64,000 bases of DNA, from the NCBI GenBank assembly GCA_015698285.1, contig CP048685.1, forward strand, positions 1,736,001-1,800,000, in the 5' to 3' direction. The notes under the pieces were generated by a model. It had not been told where the DNA came from and did no database searches. It saw nothing but the letters and a program-made list of their open reading frames with translations. The stretch is from Candidatus Nitronauta litoralis (lineage in GTDB: Bacteria > Nitrospinota > Nitrospinia > Nitrospinales > Nitrospinaceae). Below, one piece after another: positions 1 through 9,638 of the stretch (within the stretch, counting starts at the first letter, position 1; every line of letters starts with the position of its first letter). The position numbers were made by a program, and so were the translations under genes.

Positions 1-1905
1 GTCATCCGTGACGTGCATGAACGTCATCCCGATATCAAGGTCGGGTTGACCGGTAGCGATGTGATTTCATCCGATGAAATGTACACCACCCGAAACGATG
101 TCGAGCTGGCCTCCAAGATTGCCCTGGCGGGTGTGGCGCTTCTGTTCATCATCGCTTTTCGAGGAATGGTCAAACCCCTGCTTGCGGTTGTGTCTTTGCT
201 GATCGCGCTGGGCTGGTCGATGGGTTACACCACCCTTTCAGTGGGTCATCTCAATATCATGTCCGTGGTGTTCACCACCATTCTGATTGGTCTTGGAATC
301 GATTTTGGCATCCATATTTTGGAGCGATACCGTGAAGAACGCAGGCAGGGTGCAGATGTCCACGCTTCCATGTTGGCTACCCTTCGAGGGACAGGACGAG
401 GCAACCTGACGGGAGCCATCACCACAGCGATCGCGTTCGGTTCGATGGCGTTCACCAAATTCATCGGCATTGCGGAGCTTGGAGTGATTGCCGCCGGAGG
501 GATTTTATTGTGCTGGCTCAGTATGGTTCTTCTGCTTCCGGCGCTGGTCTGCCTGGAAGAACGGTGGCGTTCTTTGCAATACACCATGCCGCAGGCCCAG
601 CCGCAAAAAGAAAAACTGCTGCTCGGTATTTTTAACCGTTACAAAATGATCATTTTTGTGTCGGTGATCATGATCGCCTGGGCGGTGTGGCGCACGCTTG
701 GTCTCAGTTTTGATTACAACCTGCTCAACCTGCAGGCCAAGGGAACAGAAGCGGTTGAATGGGAACTTAAAATTATCGAGAACGCCAAACGCGCGACCTG
801 GTACGTGGCGGTGGTTTCCGACAGCGAAGACGAATCCCGTAAAAAATACGAAGCCATTCGAAAGCTCCCCTCAGTCGGAAAGATCGACAGCATCTTCACC
901 GCACTTCCCAAAAAACAAGACGAAAAAATAAAAATGATCCGGGAAATTGCTGAGGAGTTACCGGAATTCGCAGTCGCAAAAAATGATGAAGAGTTTTCCC
1001 TGGAAGAGCTGAAGTCCACGATCAAAAACATCCGTTTCAAACTACGCAAAAAAGAAAAGAGCGGCAAACGCGATGACGTATTCGAAGCGTCAAAGTTGGT
1101 TGAGGAAATCCGAAAGGAGCTGGATACGTTGGATCCTGCAACCGCGACTGAGCGAATGGCAGGTTTCTCCAAAACGCTTTTCGAAGATTATCGCAAGGTG
1201 GTGAGCGACCTCAACAAATCGTTAAAACCGGAACGCATTCATCTGGATTCGATGCCGGATCTTCTGCGCAAACGTTTTATCGGGAAAAATGGAAAACATT
1301 TATTGCTGGTATATCCTGGAATCAACATCTGGGAACGACCTCAGATGGAGCAGTTCCTGAAAGAAATGCGGGCCATCGACCCTGAAGTGACCGGCAACGC
1401 AGTCCATATGTTTGAGTCGAGCCGGTTGATGATCAACGGTTATATCCAGGGCGGGATCTACGCCATGATCGCGATCATCATTTATCTGCTGTGGTCCCTG
1501 CGCAGTGTGGCCTCCACCTTGCTGGTGCTCATCCCCACACTGGTTGGCTCTTTCTGGACCGTAGGGTTTATGGAAATTTTTGATGTCCGCTTCAATATGG
1601 CCAATCTGGTGATCCTGCCTTTGATCATTGGCATCGGTGTGGTCAACGGGGTGCACATCCTGCACCGTTACCGCGAAAACCCTGGAGCTGATAACATCGT
1701 GTTGTCAAAAAGTACGGGGCAGGCGGTGGTGTTGAGTTCTTTAACGACGATGATTGGTTTCGGCAGCCTGATGGCCGCAGACCATATGGGCGTGTACAGC
1801 CTGGGGCTCGTGCTGACACTCGGAGTCGGCAGTTGCCTGTTGGCATCGATTACTTTACTGCCGGCGCTATTGAAATTTTGTGCTGAAAAAGGGTGGAACC
1901 TTTAG
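1..1905 (+). CDS. RND/MMPL family exporter, 5' end outside window
   Basis: Inner-membrane RND-superfamily transporter of the MMPL/HpnN type, which moves hydrophobic substrates such as lipids or hopanoids toward the outer membrane. The reading frame is open from base 1 and the first residues already belong to the periplasmic porter domain, so the N-terminus lies upstream of the window. Two hydrophobic blocks are visible: one near the start, with the typical GLGIDFGIHILERYREE stretch, and one near the C-terminus with the matching IGIGVVNGVHILHRYRE stretch. A charged periplasmic/coiled section of about 230 residues lies between them. The repeat of the helix pair is diagnostic of the family. The substrate cannot be told from sequence. 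A second MMPL gene of different layout lies at 56.3 kb. Confidence 0.9.
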   Translation, partial: VIRDVHERHPDIKVGLTGSDVISSDEMYTTRNDVELASKIALAGVALLFIIAFRGMVKPLLAVVSLLIALGWSMGYTTLSVGHLNIMSVVFTTILIGLGIDFGIHILERYREERRQGADVHASMLATLRGTGRGNLTGAITTAIAFGSMAFTKFIGIAELGVIAAGGILLCWLSMVLLLPALVCLEERWRSLQYTMPQAQPQKEKLLLGIFNRYKMIIFVSVIMIAWAVWRTLGLSFDYNLLNLQAKGTEAVEWELKIIENAKRATWYVAVVSDSEDESRKKYEAIRKLPSVGKIDSIFTALPKKQDEKIKMIREIAEELPEFAVAKNDEEFSLEELKSTIKNIRFKLRKKEKSGKRDDVFEASKLVEEIRKELDTLDPATATERMAGFSKTLFEDYRKVVSDLNKSLKPERIHLDSMPDLLRKRFIGKNGKHLLLVYPGINIWERPQMEQFLKEMRAIDPEVTGNAVHMFESSRLMINGYIQGGIYAMIAIIIYLLWSLRSVASTLLVLIPTLVGSFWTVGFMEIFDVRFNMANLVILPLIIGIGVVNGVHILHRYRENPGADNIVLSKSTGQAVVLSSLTTMIGFGSLMAADHMGVYSLGLVLTLGVGSCLLASITLLPALLKFCAEKGWNL

Positions 1906-1925
1906 CTGGAAATATTGCTTTCCAG
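1906..1925. terminator. Hairpin between convergent genes
   Basis: A perfect 7-bp stem, CTGGAAA/TTTCCAG with a 6-nt loop, lies directly after the stop of the MMPL gene and 24 bp from the stop of the convergent aldolase/dehydrogenase. No clear U-run follows on either strand, so it is only a possible bidirectional transcript end. Confidence 0.35.
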
Positions 1926-1948
1926 AAAAATATTGAATGCAGGTAAAG

Positions 1949-4036
1949 CTATCTCGGGCTGGCGGCGATGTTGCCCCCGTCGACGGTGAGAACACTGCCG
2001 GTGGTTTTCTCTGATAACGCCAGATGTAAAAAGGCCAGTGCGACATCGGTATCGAGCACTTCCTGGCCCAGCAGATTGTCGCTGAAGTAGGCATCGGGGG
2101 TGAGTCCGCGCGCCGTAGCACGCTGTTCGATAAAATCCGGGGTGAACATGCTGGTACGAATGCGGTCTGCGTTGATCGCGTTCGAGCGAATTCCATCATT
2201 GCCGTAGTCGAGTGCGTACTGTTTGGTCAGGGCCACCACTGCGGCTTTGGGTAGCGCATAGGGGCCGAAGGCCTTTCCTGGATTGAACGCGGCTTTTGAT
2301 GCGTTGAACAGGAGAACCCCGCCATAATTCTGTTTCAGGAATATGTTGACCGCTTCCTGCGCCGCCGTTTGATGTGCGAAAAAATTCAGGTCAAAACTGG
2401 CGCGCAATGATTTGGAGTCAATGTCTCCCATCCGACCCTGCACTGCATTGCCTGCGTTAGAGATGATGATATCCACCCCGCCCAGTTTTTTAATCATATT
2501 GGCAAAGGAGTTTCTGACAGCGGTTTCGTCCGCAGCATTTACCGCTTCATAACAGACAGGACTTCCCGCGACCTTTTTGATGTGTTCCGCCGCTACTTTC
2601 AATCGCTCTTCATCAATGTCGACCAGATACAGATTGGCTCCCTGCTTCGCAAACGTTTCAGCCGTGGCGCGACCTATTCCGGAACCGGCACCGGTGACAT
2701 AAACAACGCGCCCCTGAAGCGCAGGAGGTTTGGCCTTGCCCAGCTTGGCCTGCTCCAGCGACCAGTATTCCATGTCGAACAGATCATCGTCGCCCAGTGG
2801 CTGGTAGGCGTTAACCGAGAACGAATCGCGCAGAATCTCAATGGTGTGTTCGTAAAGGTCAGCGGAGATGCGAGTTTCCTTCTGGGTCTTGCCAACGGTG
2901 ACCAGTCCTAGCCCCGAAACCAGCAACACTCTTGGCAACGGATCCAGTTCCTTTTTATCCACACCTTTGGCGTCTACGTTTTTCTTAAAGTAACCGTGGT
3001 AATCCTCAATAAAACTTTCCAGCGCGGTTTCAATTTCTTTTCTCAGCGCTTCCACGTCTTCAGTATTTTTCAGGTCCAGCAGCAAAGGCTTCTGTTTGGT
3101 ACGGATGACATGATCCGGTGTGGCCGTTCCGATCTGTGACCAGGTGGCGCATTCTTCACTGGAAGCAAATTCACGGGCCAACTCTGATTCCCTGTGGTGA
3201 ACCAGCCAATGTGCCCCGGTGCGTTCGTGGAATAGTCCGCGGATCAGAGGAGCAATGGCTTCCAGGATTTCGTCCGGTGATCCAACACTGACATTGCTCT
3301 TTGGAGTCAACGATTTTTGGGAATGGCTTTTGATGTAGTTTTCCGCTTTGGTGACCGCTTCAATATGCCGGTCGTAGCTTTCTTTCGCGTTATCCCCAAA
3401 GGTGAACAGCCCGTGATTGATCAGTACCAGCCCTTTGACGTTGGGGTTGGCCTCATAAGCTTCAGCGGCCGCTTTGGCAAGCAGGAAGCCGGGCATGATG
3501 TAGGAAACAATTCCGAGCTCTCCGCCAAAAACTTCCTGGCAGACTTTCTCCGCATCCGGCTGGTTGGCCAGAGTGAGGATTGCATCGGCATGCGAATGAT
3601 CGACGAATTTTTGCGGCAGGAACGCGTGCAACAGCGTTTCCACTGAAGGATTGGGCGATTTGGCATCGAGCAGGTTGGTGCGCTGGTCGTTGACCATCGC
3701 TTCATCCGAAAGCTCATCGAGCGCCCTCAGTTTTTTCAGGTATTCGAGTTTAACTCCTGGAAGCCCTGGGGGTTCCAGCGTGTCGAGATCCCAACCACTG
3801 CCTTTGACGTATAAAACCTCAACCTCGTTACCCAGACGGTCTTTTGTGACCGACTTTACAGAGGTATTGCCGCCGCCATGGAGGACCAGTGCCGGGTCGG
3901 CACCGATCAGTCGGGATGTATACACCCGTAACGCGAGGTCTTCTCCCTCGGCCTTGTATTTTTCAATATTAGCTTGCGCTTCCTGATCATTCCATCGATT
4001 TTGCATGGTTGAAACAATAACAGAACTGGGCTGCAT
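1949..4036 (-). CDS. Bifunctional class II aldolase / short-chain dehydrogenase
   Basis: Two-domain enzyme of the family often annotated as bifunctional rhamnulose-1-phosphate aldolase/short-chain dehydrogenase. Residues about 30-400 are a class II (zinc) aldolase domain with the metal-binding VDHSHAD motif (His147 and His149) and an upstream GGGNTS substrate-binding loop. Residues about 440-695 are a Rossmann short-chain dehydrogenase with VTGAGSGIG and a YALPK catalytic Tyr-Lys pair. About 695 residues is normal for the fusion. Expected role is cleavage of a sugar phosphate to dihydroxyacetone phosphate plus an aldehyde, with oxidation of the product; the actual sugar is unknown. The start is uncertain: neither the first ATG nor the one at 4006 has a good ribosome site. 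It stands alone, convergent with the MMPL gene. Confidence 0.88.
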   Translation of the reverse strand: MQPSSVIVSTMQNRWNDQEAQANIEKYKAEGEDLALRVYTSRLIGADPALVLHGGGNTSVKSVTKDRLGNEVEVLYVKGSGWDLDTLEPPGLPGVKLEYLKKLRALDELSDEAMVNDQRTNLLDAKSPNPSVETLLHAFLPQKFVDHSHADAILTLANQPDAEKVCQEVFGGELGIVSYIMPGFLLAKAAAEAYEANPNVKGLVLINHGLFTFGDNAKESYDRHIEAVTKAENYIKSHSQKSLTPKSNVSVGSPDEILEAIAPLIRGLFHERTGAHWLVHHRESELAREFASSEECATWSQIGTATPDHVIRTKQKPLLLDLKNTEDVEALRKEIETALESFIEDYHGYFKKNVDAKGVDKKELDPLPRVLLVSGLGLVTVGKTQKETRISADLYEHTIEILRDSFSVNAYQPLGDDDLFDMEYWSLEQAKLGKAKPPALQGRVVYVTGAGSGIGRATAETFAKQGANLYLVDIDEERLKVAAEHIKKVAGSPVCYEAVNAADETAVRNSFANMIKKLGGVDIIISNAGNAVQGRMGDIDSKSLRASFDLNFFAHQTAAQEAVNIFLKQNYGGVLLFNASKAAFNPGKAFGPYALPKAAVVALTKQYALDYGNDGIRSNAINADRIRTSMFTPDFIEQRATARGLTPDAYFSDNLLGQEVLDTDVALAFLHLALSEKTTGSVLTVDGGNIAASPR

Positions 4037-4112
4037 AGAAAAGGGTGTCTTTTGTCACAACCCAAAATATTTTTGAGGAAAAAATATGCAGAAACCTTTG
4101 CGGTTTAGTTTG

Positions 4113-4195
4113 TCCCTCCCCTCGCAAGAGAAGGGTGTGAGAGGGGTCAGGAAAACAGCCTCCTCCGTACCCCCCTTTGTTAAGGAGGGGGTGAG
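4113..4195. repeat. C-rich/G-rich dispersed-type repeat with imperfect hairpin
   Basis: The gap upstream of purS contains CCCTCCCCTCGCAAGAGAAG followed by a second unit in which ACCCCCCTTTGTT is mirrored by AAGGAGGGGGT. Such CCCTCC...GGAGGG stretches are common as dispersed intergenic repeats in bacteria. No gene is seen in 4037-4300, and no confident promoter for the pur operon was found. Confidence 0.4.
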
Positions 4196-4300
4196 TCCAG
4201 AAAAAATCTTGGGATTAAATGTCGGATGCATTAACCCCGGTTCTATGCTAAAGTTGCCGAACAATTTCGAAACGTTTCCCCCGTCCCCAGCCCTATCCCC

Positions 4301-4543
4301 ATGCTCGCAAAAATACACGTAACCTTGAAGAACGGTGTTTTAGACCCACAGGGTAAGGCGGTTCACCATGCGTTGGGTGACCTGGGTTTTGGTGAAGTCC
4401 AGGAGGTCAGTGTCGGGAAATACCTCGAGCTGAAACTCGACGGGGTGAGCACAGAAGAAGCAGAAACCCGGGTCCGCGAAATGTGTGACCGGCTTCTGGC
4501 CAACACGGTTATCGAATCCTACCGATTCAATCTGGAACCCTGA
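4301..4543 (+). CDS. purS: Phosphoribosylformylglycinamidine synthase subunit PurS
   Basis: Small 80-residue subunit of the three-part FGAM synthase (PurS-PurQ-PurL), the fourth step of purine synthesis in the cytoplasm. It bridges PurQ and PurL and helps pass ammonia between them. The sequence fits the family throughout: a beta strand start (AKIHVTLKNGVLDPQG), the GVSTEEAETRV middle and the ESYRFNLEP end, at the usual length of 80-85 residues. It is the first gene of a four-gene operon; purQ begins 26 bp after its stop. Presence of PurS means that PurL should be the short form, which it is. The ATG start lacks an obvious Shine-Dalgarno sequence. Confidence 0.95.
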   Translation: MLAKIHVTLKNGVLDPQGKAVHHALGDLGFGEVQEVSVGKYLELKLDGVSTEEAETRVREMCDRLLANTVIESYRFNLEP

Positions 4544-4569
4544 CAACCATAGGAATCTGCGGTGGCGAT

Positions 4570-5256
4570 ATGAAGTGCGGTGTTGTGGTGTTCCCCGGTT
4601 CCAACTGTGACCACGATTGCTATCACATCCTCAAGCACATCATGGGATGGGATACCCGGTGGGTGTGGCACAAGGACAAAAGTCTCGAGGGACTCGACCT
4701 GCTGGTGTTGCCCGGTGGATTTTCCTATGGCGATTACCTGAGAGCCGGTTCCATCGCCTGTTATTCTCCCATCATGAAAGCGATATCTGAATTTGCCGGG
4801 CGGGGTGGCAAGGTGCTGGGTATCTGTAACGGATTCCAGGTGCTGACCGAGTCGGGACTTCTCCCCGGTGCCCTCATGCGTAACCGGTCGCAGCGGTTTA
4901 TCTGCAAATTCCTGAACGTTCGAGTGGAAAACGAAGCGACTCCGTTCACAGCCGCCTGCTCCAAAGGAGACGTCCTGTCTCTCCCGATCGCCCACGCCGA
5001 TGGAAACTATTTCGCCGACGCAGATACGTTAAAACAACTGGAAGACAACGGTCAGGTTGTCCTGCGCTATTGTGATGATTCCGGGCAGGTCAACGATGCG
5101 GGAAACCCCAACGGTTCTGTTGGAAATATTGCCGGTATCGTGAACGAAACAAAAAACGTCATGGGCCTGATGCCTCACCCTGAACGTGCCGCCGATCCCG
5201 CGCTTCCTGGTTCAGACGGACGTAAACTGTTCGACTCCCTGCTCGCAATCGTATGA
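4570..5256 (+). CDS. purQ: FGAM synthase glutaminase subunit PurQ
   Basis: Class I glutamine amidotransferase that hydrolyses glutamine to feed ammonia to PurL. The nucleophile elbow GICNGFQ (Cys86) and the late PHPERA motif carrying the catalytic His and Glu are visible, and the N-terminus [13 protein letters not shown] is typical of PurQ. Length (228 residues) matches the family. Its stop overlaps the purL start (ATGA at 5253-5256), a sign of translational coupling and one-to-one subunit synthesis. Confidence 0.97.
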   Translation: MKCGVVVFPGSNCDHDCYHILKHIMGWDTRWVWHKDKSLEGLDLLVLPGGFSYGDYLRAGSIACYSPIMKAISEFAGRGGKVLGICNGFQVLTESGLLPGALMRNRSQRFICKFLNVRVENEATPFTAACSKGDVLSLPIAHADGNYFADADTLKQLEDNGQVVLRYCDDSGQVNDAGNPNGSVGNIAGIVNETKNVMGLMPHPERAADPALPGSDGRKLFDSLLAIV

Positions 5257-7502
5257 GTCAATCCATGGACCCCACCGCCTGCCCTGAAATCACGGACGCT
5301 CTCCTCGACGAGCACAACCTGAGTCGAGAAGAATACAAACGTATCGTCGAGCTTATCGGACGCGAACCGAACTGGGTGGAACTCGGGGTGTTCTCCGCCA
5401 TGTGGAGCGAGCACTGCAGCTATAAAAGTTCCAAGCCACATCTCAAAACCCTGCCTACCGAGGGTCCGCGTGTCATTCAGGGTCCCGGTGAAAACGCAGG
5501 TGTTGTTGATATCGGGGATGGGCAGGCCGTTGTGTTCAAGATCGAAAGTCACAACCATCCTTCATTCATCGAGCCCTATCAGGGCGCGGCCACGGGAGTC
5601 GGTGGAATCCTGCGCGATATTTTTACGATGGGTGCACGGCCAATCGCCCTCCTCAATTCCCTGCGTTTTGGCGAACCTTCTCATCCGAAAACACGGTACC
5701 TGTTAAACGGAGTGGTCAGTGGTATTGCCGGCTACGGCAATTGCATCGGCGTTCCCACCGTCGGCGGTGAAATCTATTTCGATGCCTGTTACAACGGCAA
5801 CATCCTGGTCAACGCCTTCTGCCTGGGCCTGGCGCAGGCCGACCGGATTTTCCTCGGCAACGCATCTGGTGTGGGCAACGCGGTGGTTTATGTCGGGTCA
5901 AAAACCGGACGCGACGGGATTCACGGCGCTTCCATGGCCTCCGCCGAGTTTGACGACAAGACCGAAGAAAAGCGACCGACCGTTCAGGTTGGCGATCCTT
6001 TCACTGAAAAGCTGCTGCTCGAGGCCTGCCTCGAAAGTATGAAAGAGGACTGGATCATTGGTGTGCAGGACATGGGTGCGGCGGGTCTCACTTCATCGGC
6101 CTTTGAAATGGCAGACCGCGCCGGTCTCGGGCTGGAGATGAGTATTGACGATGTGCCCATGCGCGAAGAAGGGATGAACGCTTACGAAGTGATGTTGTCG
6201 GAATCGCAGGAACGTATGCTGTTTGTGGTCAAGGCGGGGCGTGAAGATGACGCCCTCACCACCTTCCGCAAATGGGACCTGGATGCCGAAGTGATCGGTC
6301 GTGTTGTCGAAGGCGACCGCATGACCATCTCTCATCATGGAAAAACGGTGCTGGACCTCCCAGTCAAGGCGGTCGTGGAAGGTGGATTGGCAGTCAACCG
6401 CCCGACAAAACGACCAGCGGGTCTTGATGACCTTCAGGAGCTCGATATCACGTCTATCGAAATTCCAGAGACGGGAGCCATGCTGAAACGATTACTGGCT
6501 TCGCCGACCATCGCCCACAAGGGGTTTGTTTTTCAACAATACGACCATATGGTGCGCCTCAACACGTGCGTGTTGCCGGGATCGGATGCCGCCGTTCTGC
6601 GCGTTCCAGATACGAAAAAAGGGCTGGCCATCTCGGTCGATTGCAACAGCCGCTACGGGTATCTGGACGCTTTCACCGGTGGACAGATCGCTGCTGCGGA
6701 AGCCTGCCGAAACGTGGTGTGTTCCGGTGCAGAACCTATTGGTGTATCGAATTGCCTTAATTTTGGCAATCCTGAGAATCCTGAGATCATGTGGCAGTTC
6801 GAGCAGGCGGTGCGCGGGCTGGGCGATTGGTGCCGTTTCAACGACATTCCGGTAGTCAGCGGGAATGTCAGTCTCTATAATGAAACCAAGGGCGAAGCCA
6901 TCTATCCGACCCCAACCATTGCAGTGGTGGGGCTGATCGATAACATCGACCGGCACTGTACACAGGGTTTTAAGCGAGCAGGTGACCGGATTGGCTTAAT
7001 CGGGCAGAGTCTGGAAGAGCTGGGTGGCAGTGAATATCTGAAACTGGTCACTTCCGAAGTGAGAGGCAAACCGCCCCAACTGGATCAGGCTATCGAAAAA
7101 AGTGTTCAGAACCTGTGCCTGGACTGGATCAGAAACGGGTTCCTTAAATCAGCACACGATTGTGCTGAAGGCGGCCTGGCGGTAGCACTGGCGGAATCCT
7201 GTATGTCCGCTAACGGCAGTCCTGTTGGTGCTGATGTAGAAATGGAATCCACCTTGCGTCCGGATGCCTTGTGGTTTGGGGAAACGCAGTCTCGTATTGT
7301 GGTGTCGTTTTCCCCGGATGAGGAAGGCCAGTTGAATAAACGGGCAAGTGAAGCCGGAGTGCCCTTCAAAGTGATCGGAACGGTGGGCGGCTCCCAATTA
7401 AAGTTGCAACTGAATGGGGCTGTTGTGGTGGACGAGGCGATTAACGAATTGAACCGTGTGTGGACCTCATCTCTGGAGGAGTACGCGAACCGTGTTGGCT
7501 GA
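5253..7502 (+). CDS. purL: FGAM synthase subunit PurL (short form)
   Basis: ATP-dependent synthetase subunit that converts FGAR to FGAM with ammonia supplied by PurQ. At 749 residues it is the short PurL that needs PurS and PurQ, not the 1300-residue fused enzyme. Characteristic stretches are [11 protein letters not shown] near residue 50, the [14 protein letters not shown] nucleotide/metal region near 95, and the [16 protein letters not shown] loop. Two homologous AIRS-like halves are seen, with [17 protein letters not shown] in the second. It overlaps purQ by 4 bp upstream and the true purF start by 11 bp downstream. Confidence 0.97.
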   Translation: MSQSMDPTACPEITDALLDEHNLSREEYKRIVELIGREPNWVELGVFSAMWSEHCSYKSSKPHLKTLPTEGPRVIQGPGENAGVVDIGDGQAVVFKIESHNHPSFIEPYQGAATGVGGILRDIFTMGARPIALLNSLRFGEPSHPKTRYLLNGVVSGIAGYGNCIGVPTVGGEIYFDACYNGNILVNAFCLGLAQADRIFLGNASGVGNAVVYVGSKTGRDGIHGASMASAEFDDKTEEKRPTVQVGDPFTEKLLLEACLESMKEDWIIGVQDMGAAGLTSSAFEMADRAGLGLEMSIDDVPMREEGMNAYEVMLSESQERMLFVVKAGREDDALTTFRKWDLDAEVIGRVVEGDRMTISHHGKTVLDLPVKAVVEGGLAVNRPTKRPAGLDDLQELDITSIEIPETGAMLKRLLASPTIAHKGFVFQQYDHMVRLNTCVLPGSDAAVLRVPDTKKGLAISVDCNSRYGYLDAFTGGQIAAAEACRNVVCSGAEPIGVSNCLNFGNPENPEIMWQFEQAVRGLGDWCRFNDIPVVSGNVSLYNETKGEAIYPTPTIAVVGLIDNIDRHCTQGFKRAGDRIGLIGQSLEELGGSEYLKLVTSEVRGKPPQLDQAIEKSVQNLCLDWIRNGFLKSAHDCAEGGLAVALAESCMSANGSPVGADVEMESTLRPDALWFGETQSRIVVSFSPDEEGQLNKRASEAGVPFKVIGTVGGSQLKLQLNGAVVVDEAINELNRVWTSSLEEYANRVG

Positions 7503-8943
7503 TTCGGACAAATTTCACGACGAGTGCGGTGTGGTCGGTATCTACGGCAACTCCGAGGCGGCCAACCTGGCGTACCTTGGGCTTTATTCCTTACAGCACC
7601 GCGGACAGGAAAGTGCGGGTATTGCTTCTGTCGATAAGGGAAATGTCAATGTTGAAGTGGGGATGGGACTGGTCGCAGACGTTTTCACGCAACAATGTCT
7701 GGAACGGTTGCCGGGCAATATGGCGATCGGCCACAACCGTTACTCCACAGCCGGGGAGAGCCACGTAAAAAACGCACAGCCCTGCGTGATCAAATATTCG
7801 CACGGATCACTGGCCCTGGCCCACAACGGAAACCTGGTCAATGCCGACGGGATTCGCGAACAACTGGTGGAAGAGGGGTCTATTTTCCAGTCGACCAACG
7901 ACAGTGAAGTAGTCCTCCATCTCATTGCCAGGTCTCACGCAGAAGATTTTGTTGAGCGCGTTATCGAAGCGCTCAGTAAGGTGCAGGGTGCGTATTCGCT
8001 GGTGCTGATGTCCGAGAATGAAATCGTTGCCGCGCGCGATCCGCACGGGTTTCGTCCGCTGGTACTGGGAGAAATTGACGGAGCTCCGGTGGTATCGTCA
8101 GAGTCCTGTGTCATGGATCTCATCGGTGCGAAATATATTCGTGAGGTGGAGCCCGGTGAAATGCTGCTGATTAATGATAAGGGGGTCACCTCCTACTTCC
8201 CCTTTCCAAGTGTGGAACCCAAAAAATGTATTTTTGAACATATCTATTTTGCACGACCGGACAGCGTCCTGTTTGGTGAGTACGTCTACAACGTGCGCAA
8301 GCGGATGGGCAAGACGCTCTCGGAACAGGCACCGGTAGACGCGGATATCGTGGTGCCGGTCCCAGACTCCGGCAACCTGTCGGCGCTCGGTTACGCCGAA
8401 GCTTCGGGCATACCGTTCGAGATGGCGTTGATCCGCAACCATTATGTGGGGCGCACGTTCATCGAACCGCAGTCGCAAATCCGCCATTTTGGAGTCCGGG
8501 TCAAACTGAATGCGGTGAGGGAATTGATCGCGGGCAAACGGGTGATCATCATCGATGATTCGATTGTGCGCGGCACCACCAGCCGCAAGATAGTGAAGAT
8601 GATGCGGGAAGCCGGGGCGACCGAAGTGCATGTGCGCATCAGCTCACCGCCCAGCCTGTTCCCCTGTTTTTATGGTATCGACACCCCGACCAGCGAAGAG
8701 CTGATCGCGTCCAGCCACAACCTGGAAGAAACGCGAAAATTCCTCACGGCGGATACGCTGGAGTACCTCGACCTCAACCGTATGCTGGAGGTGATGGAAG
8801 ATGACAACGATCATTTCTGCACTGCGTGTTTCAGCGGCGACTATCCGGTGAAATCGGATCAGGAACCGCAGACCACCCAGTTGCCCTTATTCGGCGGAGA
8901 GACCGTCGTGCCCGAAGAAGAAGTTCCAAAGCCGGTTTCTTGA
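7492..8943 (+). CDS. purF: Amidophosphoribosyltransferase PurF
   Basis: Catalyses the first committed step of purine synthesis, PRPP plus glutamine to phosphoribosylamine. The start is set at GTG 7492: CTGGAGGAG lies about 12 nt upstream, and it gives an 11-residue propeptide before Cys12 ([10 protein letters not shown]), as in the Bacillus-type enzyme whose propeptide is cleaved to expose the Ntn cysteine. The PRPP loop [14 protein letters not shown] is intact. The C-terminal FCTACFSG holds cysteines that ligate a 4Fe-4S cluster in the Bacillus-type enzyme, so an oxygen-sensitive cluster is likely. A 43-bp stretch of this gene (8671-8713) is repeated downstream at 9047-9089. Confidence 0.96.
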   Translation: MLADSDKFHDECGVVGIYGNSEAANLAYLGLYSLQHRGQESAGIASVDKGNVNVEVGMGLVADVFTQQCLERLPGNMAIGHNRYSTAGESHVKNAQPCVIKYSHGSLALAHNGNLVNADGIREQLVEEGSIFQSTNDSEVVLHLIARSHAEDFVERVIEALSKVQGAYSLVLMSENEIVAARDPHGFRPLVLGEIDGAPVVSSESCVMDLIGAKYIREVEPGEMLLINDKGVTSYFPFPSVEPKKCIFEHIYFARPDSVLFGEYVYNVRKRMGKTLSEQAPVDADIVVPVPDSGNLSALGYAEASGIPFEMALIRNHYVGRTFIEPQSQIRHFGVRVKLNAVRELIAGKRVIIIDDSIVRGTTSRKIVKMMREAGATEVHVRISSPPSLFPCFYGIDTPTSEELIASSHNLEETRKFLTADTLEYLDLNRMLEVMEDDNDHFCTACFSGDYPVKSDQEPQTTQLPLFGGETVVPEEEVPKPVS

Positions 8944-9034
8944 GCTGTACTCAATCCCTATGCTGAGGCCTGTTTTTATTCTATTTTGTGCAAACGAGTA
9001 TAAACTTTGAATATATAGTCAAATAAAGATTTGA

Positions 9035-9247
9035 CCCCTTTATTTATATGGTATCGACACCCCGACCAGCGAAGAGCTGATCGCGTCCACAAACCGAAAC
9101 GTTGCAAAACGCTTTTCTGGTCGGGATGGGGTGGTACTTGAAAAACGAATTCCTCGTTCTGGGTTAACCACATCACCTGATAAATTTAATGAAGCAGAAG
9201 TATTAATAAGGGGTGGTTTTAGAGGAGCAAAAGTTACAAAACCATGA
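9035..9247 (+). pseudogene. purF fragment fused in frame to a probable toxin C-terminus
   Basis: An open frame without a start codon follows a TGA at 9032. Its first part (9047-9089) is identical to 43 bp of purF and is read in the purF frame ([14 protein letters not shown]). It then switches to foreign sequence, TNRNVAKRFSGRDGVV and so on, ending VLIRGGFRGAKVTKP. The closing KFNEAEVLI contains a Glu-x-Glu followed by hydrophobic residues, as in the C-terminal part of arginine-specific ADP-ribosyltransferase toxins; this is a weak match. The stop TGA overlaps the next gene's ATG (ATGA, 9244-9247), the usual toxin-immunity arrangement. The RHS core and the rest of the toxin are missing, so it is a remnant. 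Bases 8944-9034 hold no gene. Confidence 0.6.
9047..9089 (+). repeat. 43-bp exact direct repeat of purF 8671-8713
   Basis: Bases 9047-9089 equal 8671-8713 without a mismatch, and identity stops sharply at both ends. The copies are 376 bp apart and in the same orientation and reading frame. This marks the left edge of the accessory island. Confidence 0.97.
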
Positions 9248-9561
9248 AATTTCTTGATAAAAAACGATTAATAAAACTACTTTCTGAAACCTCAAGCTTG
9301 CCTAATTTAAACAATTTAAAAGAAATTGAAAATTATGAGGTGACGACTGGGTTATCAGGGAGATATGTGACAGAAATTTACACGAGAAGATTTGAAACGG
9401 CAGGGAATGACTATGATGGCTTTTCGGAATTAATAAATTTACTACCCAAGCTTTCGGATGAAAAAATTAAAATTCATACATTTGATTTAAACTCTAAGCA
9501 TTTATTTTTTTTTACCGACCCCAAAACAAAAACAATTTATGGTTCACTGATCGAACGATAA
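9244..9561 (+). CDS. Putative immunity protein (105 aa)
   Basis: The family is not recognised. The gene starts inside the stop codon of the preceding toxin remnant (ATGA) and is AT-rich compared with purF, both typical of immunity genes of polymorphic toxins. AGAGGAG lies about 16 nt upstream, so translation is probably coupled. The product is a soluble, charged protein with no signal peptide or membrane segment; it has a lysine-rich N-terminus and an aromatic beta-like end (KHLFFFTDPKTKTIYGSL). The role as a cytoplasmic inhibitor of the adjacent toxin is inferred from position alone. Confidence 0.6.
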   Translation: MKFLDKKRLIKLLSETSSLPNLNNLKEIENYEVTTGLSGRYVTEIYTRRFETAGNDYDGFSELINLLPKLSDEKIKIHTFDLNSKHLFFFTDPKTKTIYGSLIER

Positions 9562-9587
9562 CACAGTTTGTATAAGGCAAAGTCCTT

Positions 9588-9638
9588 AATTGCATTTAGG
9601 TTGAAGGTTTGCCGCGAATTCAACCGATAAATGCAATT
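9588..9638. repeat. Long inverted repeat after first immunity gene
   Basis: Left arm AATTGCATTTAGGTTGAA (9588-9605) pairs with right arm TTCAACCGATAAATGCAATT (9619-9638), apart from a 2-nt bulge, around a 13-nt loop. It could end the immunity-gene transcript or mark an old recombination end; no U-run follows. Confidence 0.7.

Noticed and set aside
7456-7491. Earlier ATG start for purF
   Set aside because: The GTG at 7492 has the ribosome site and gives the correct 11-residue propeptide; the earlier start lies deeper in purL and adds unrelated residues.
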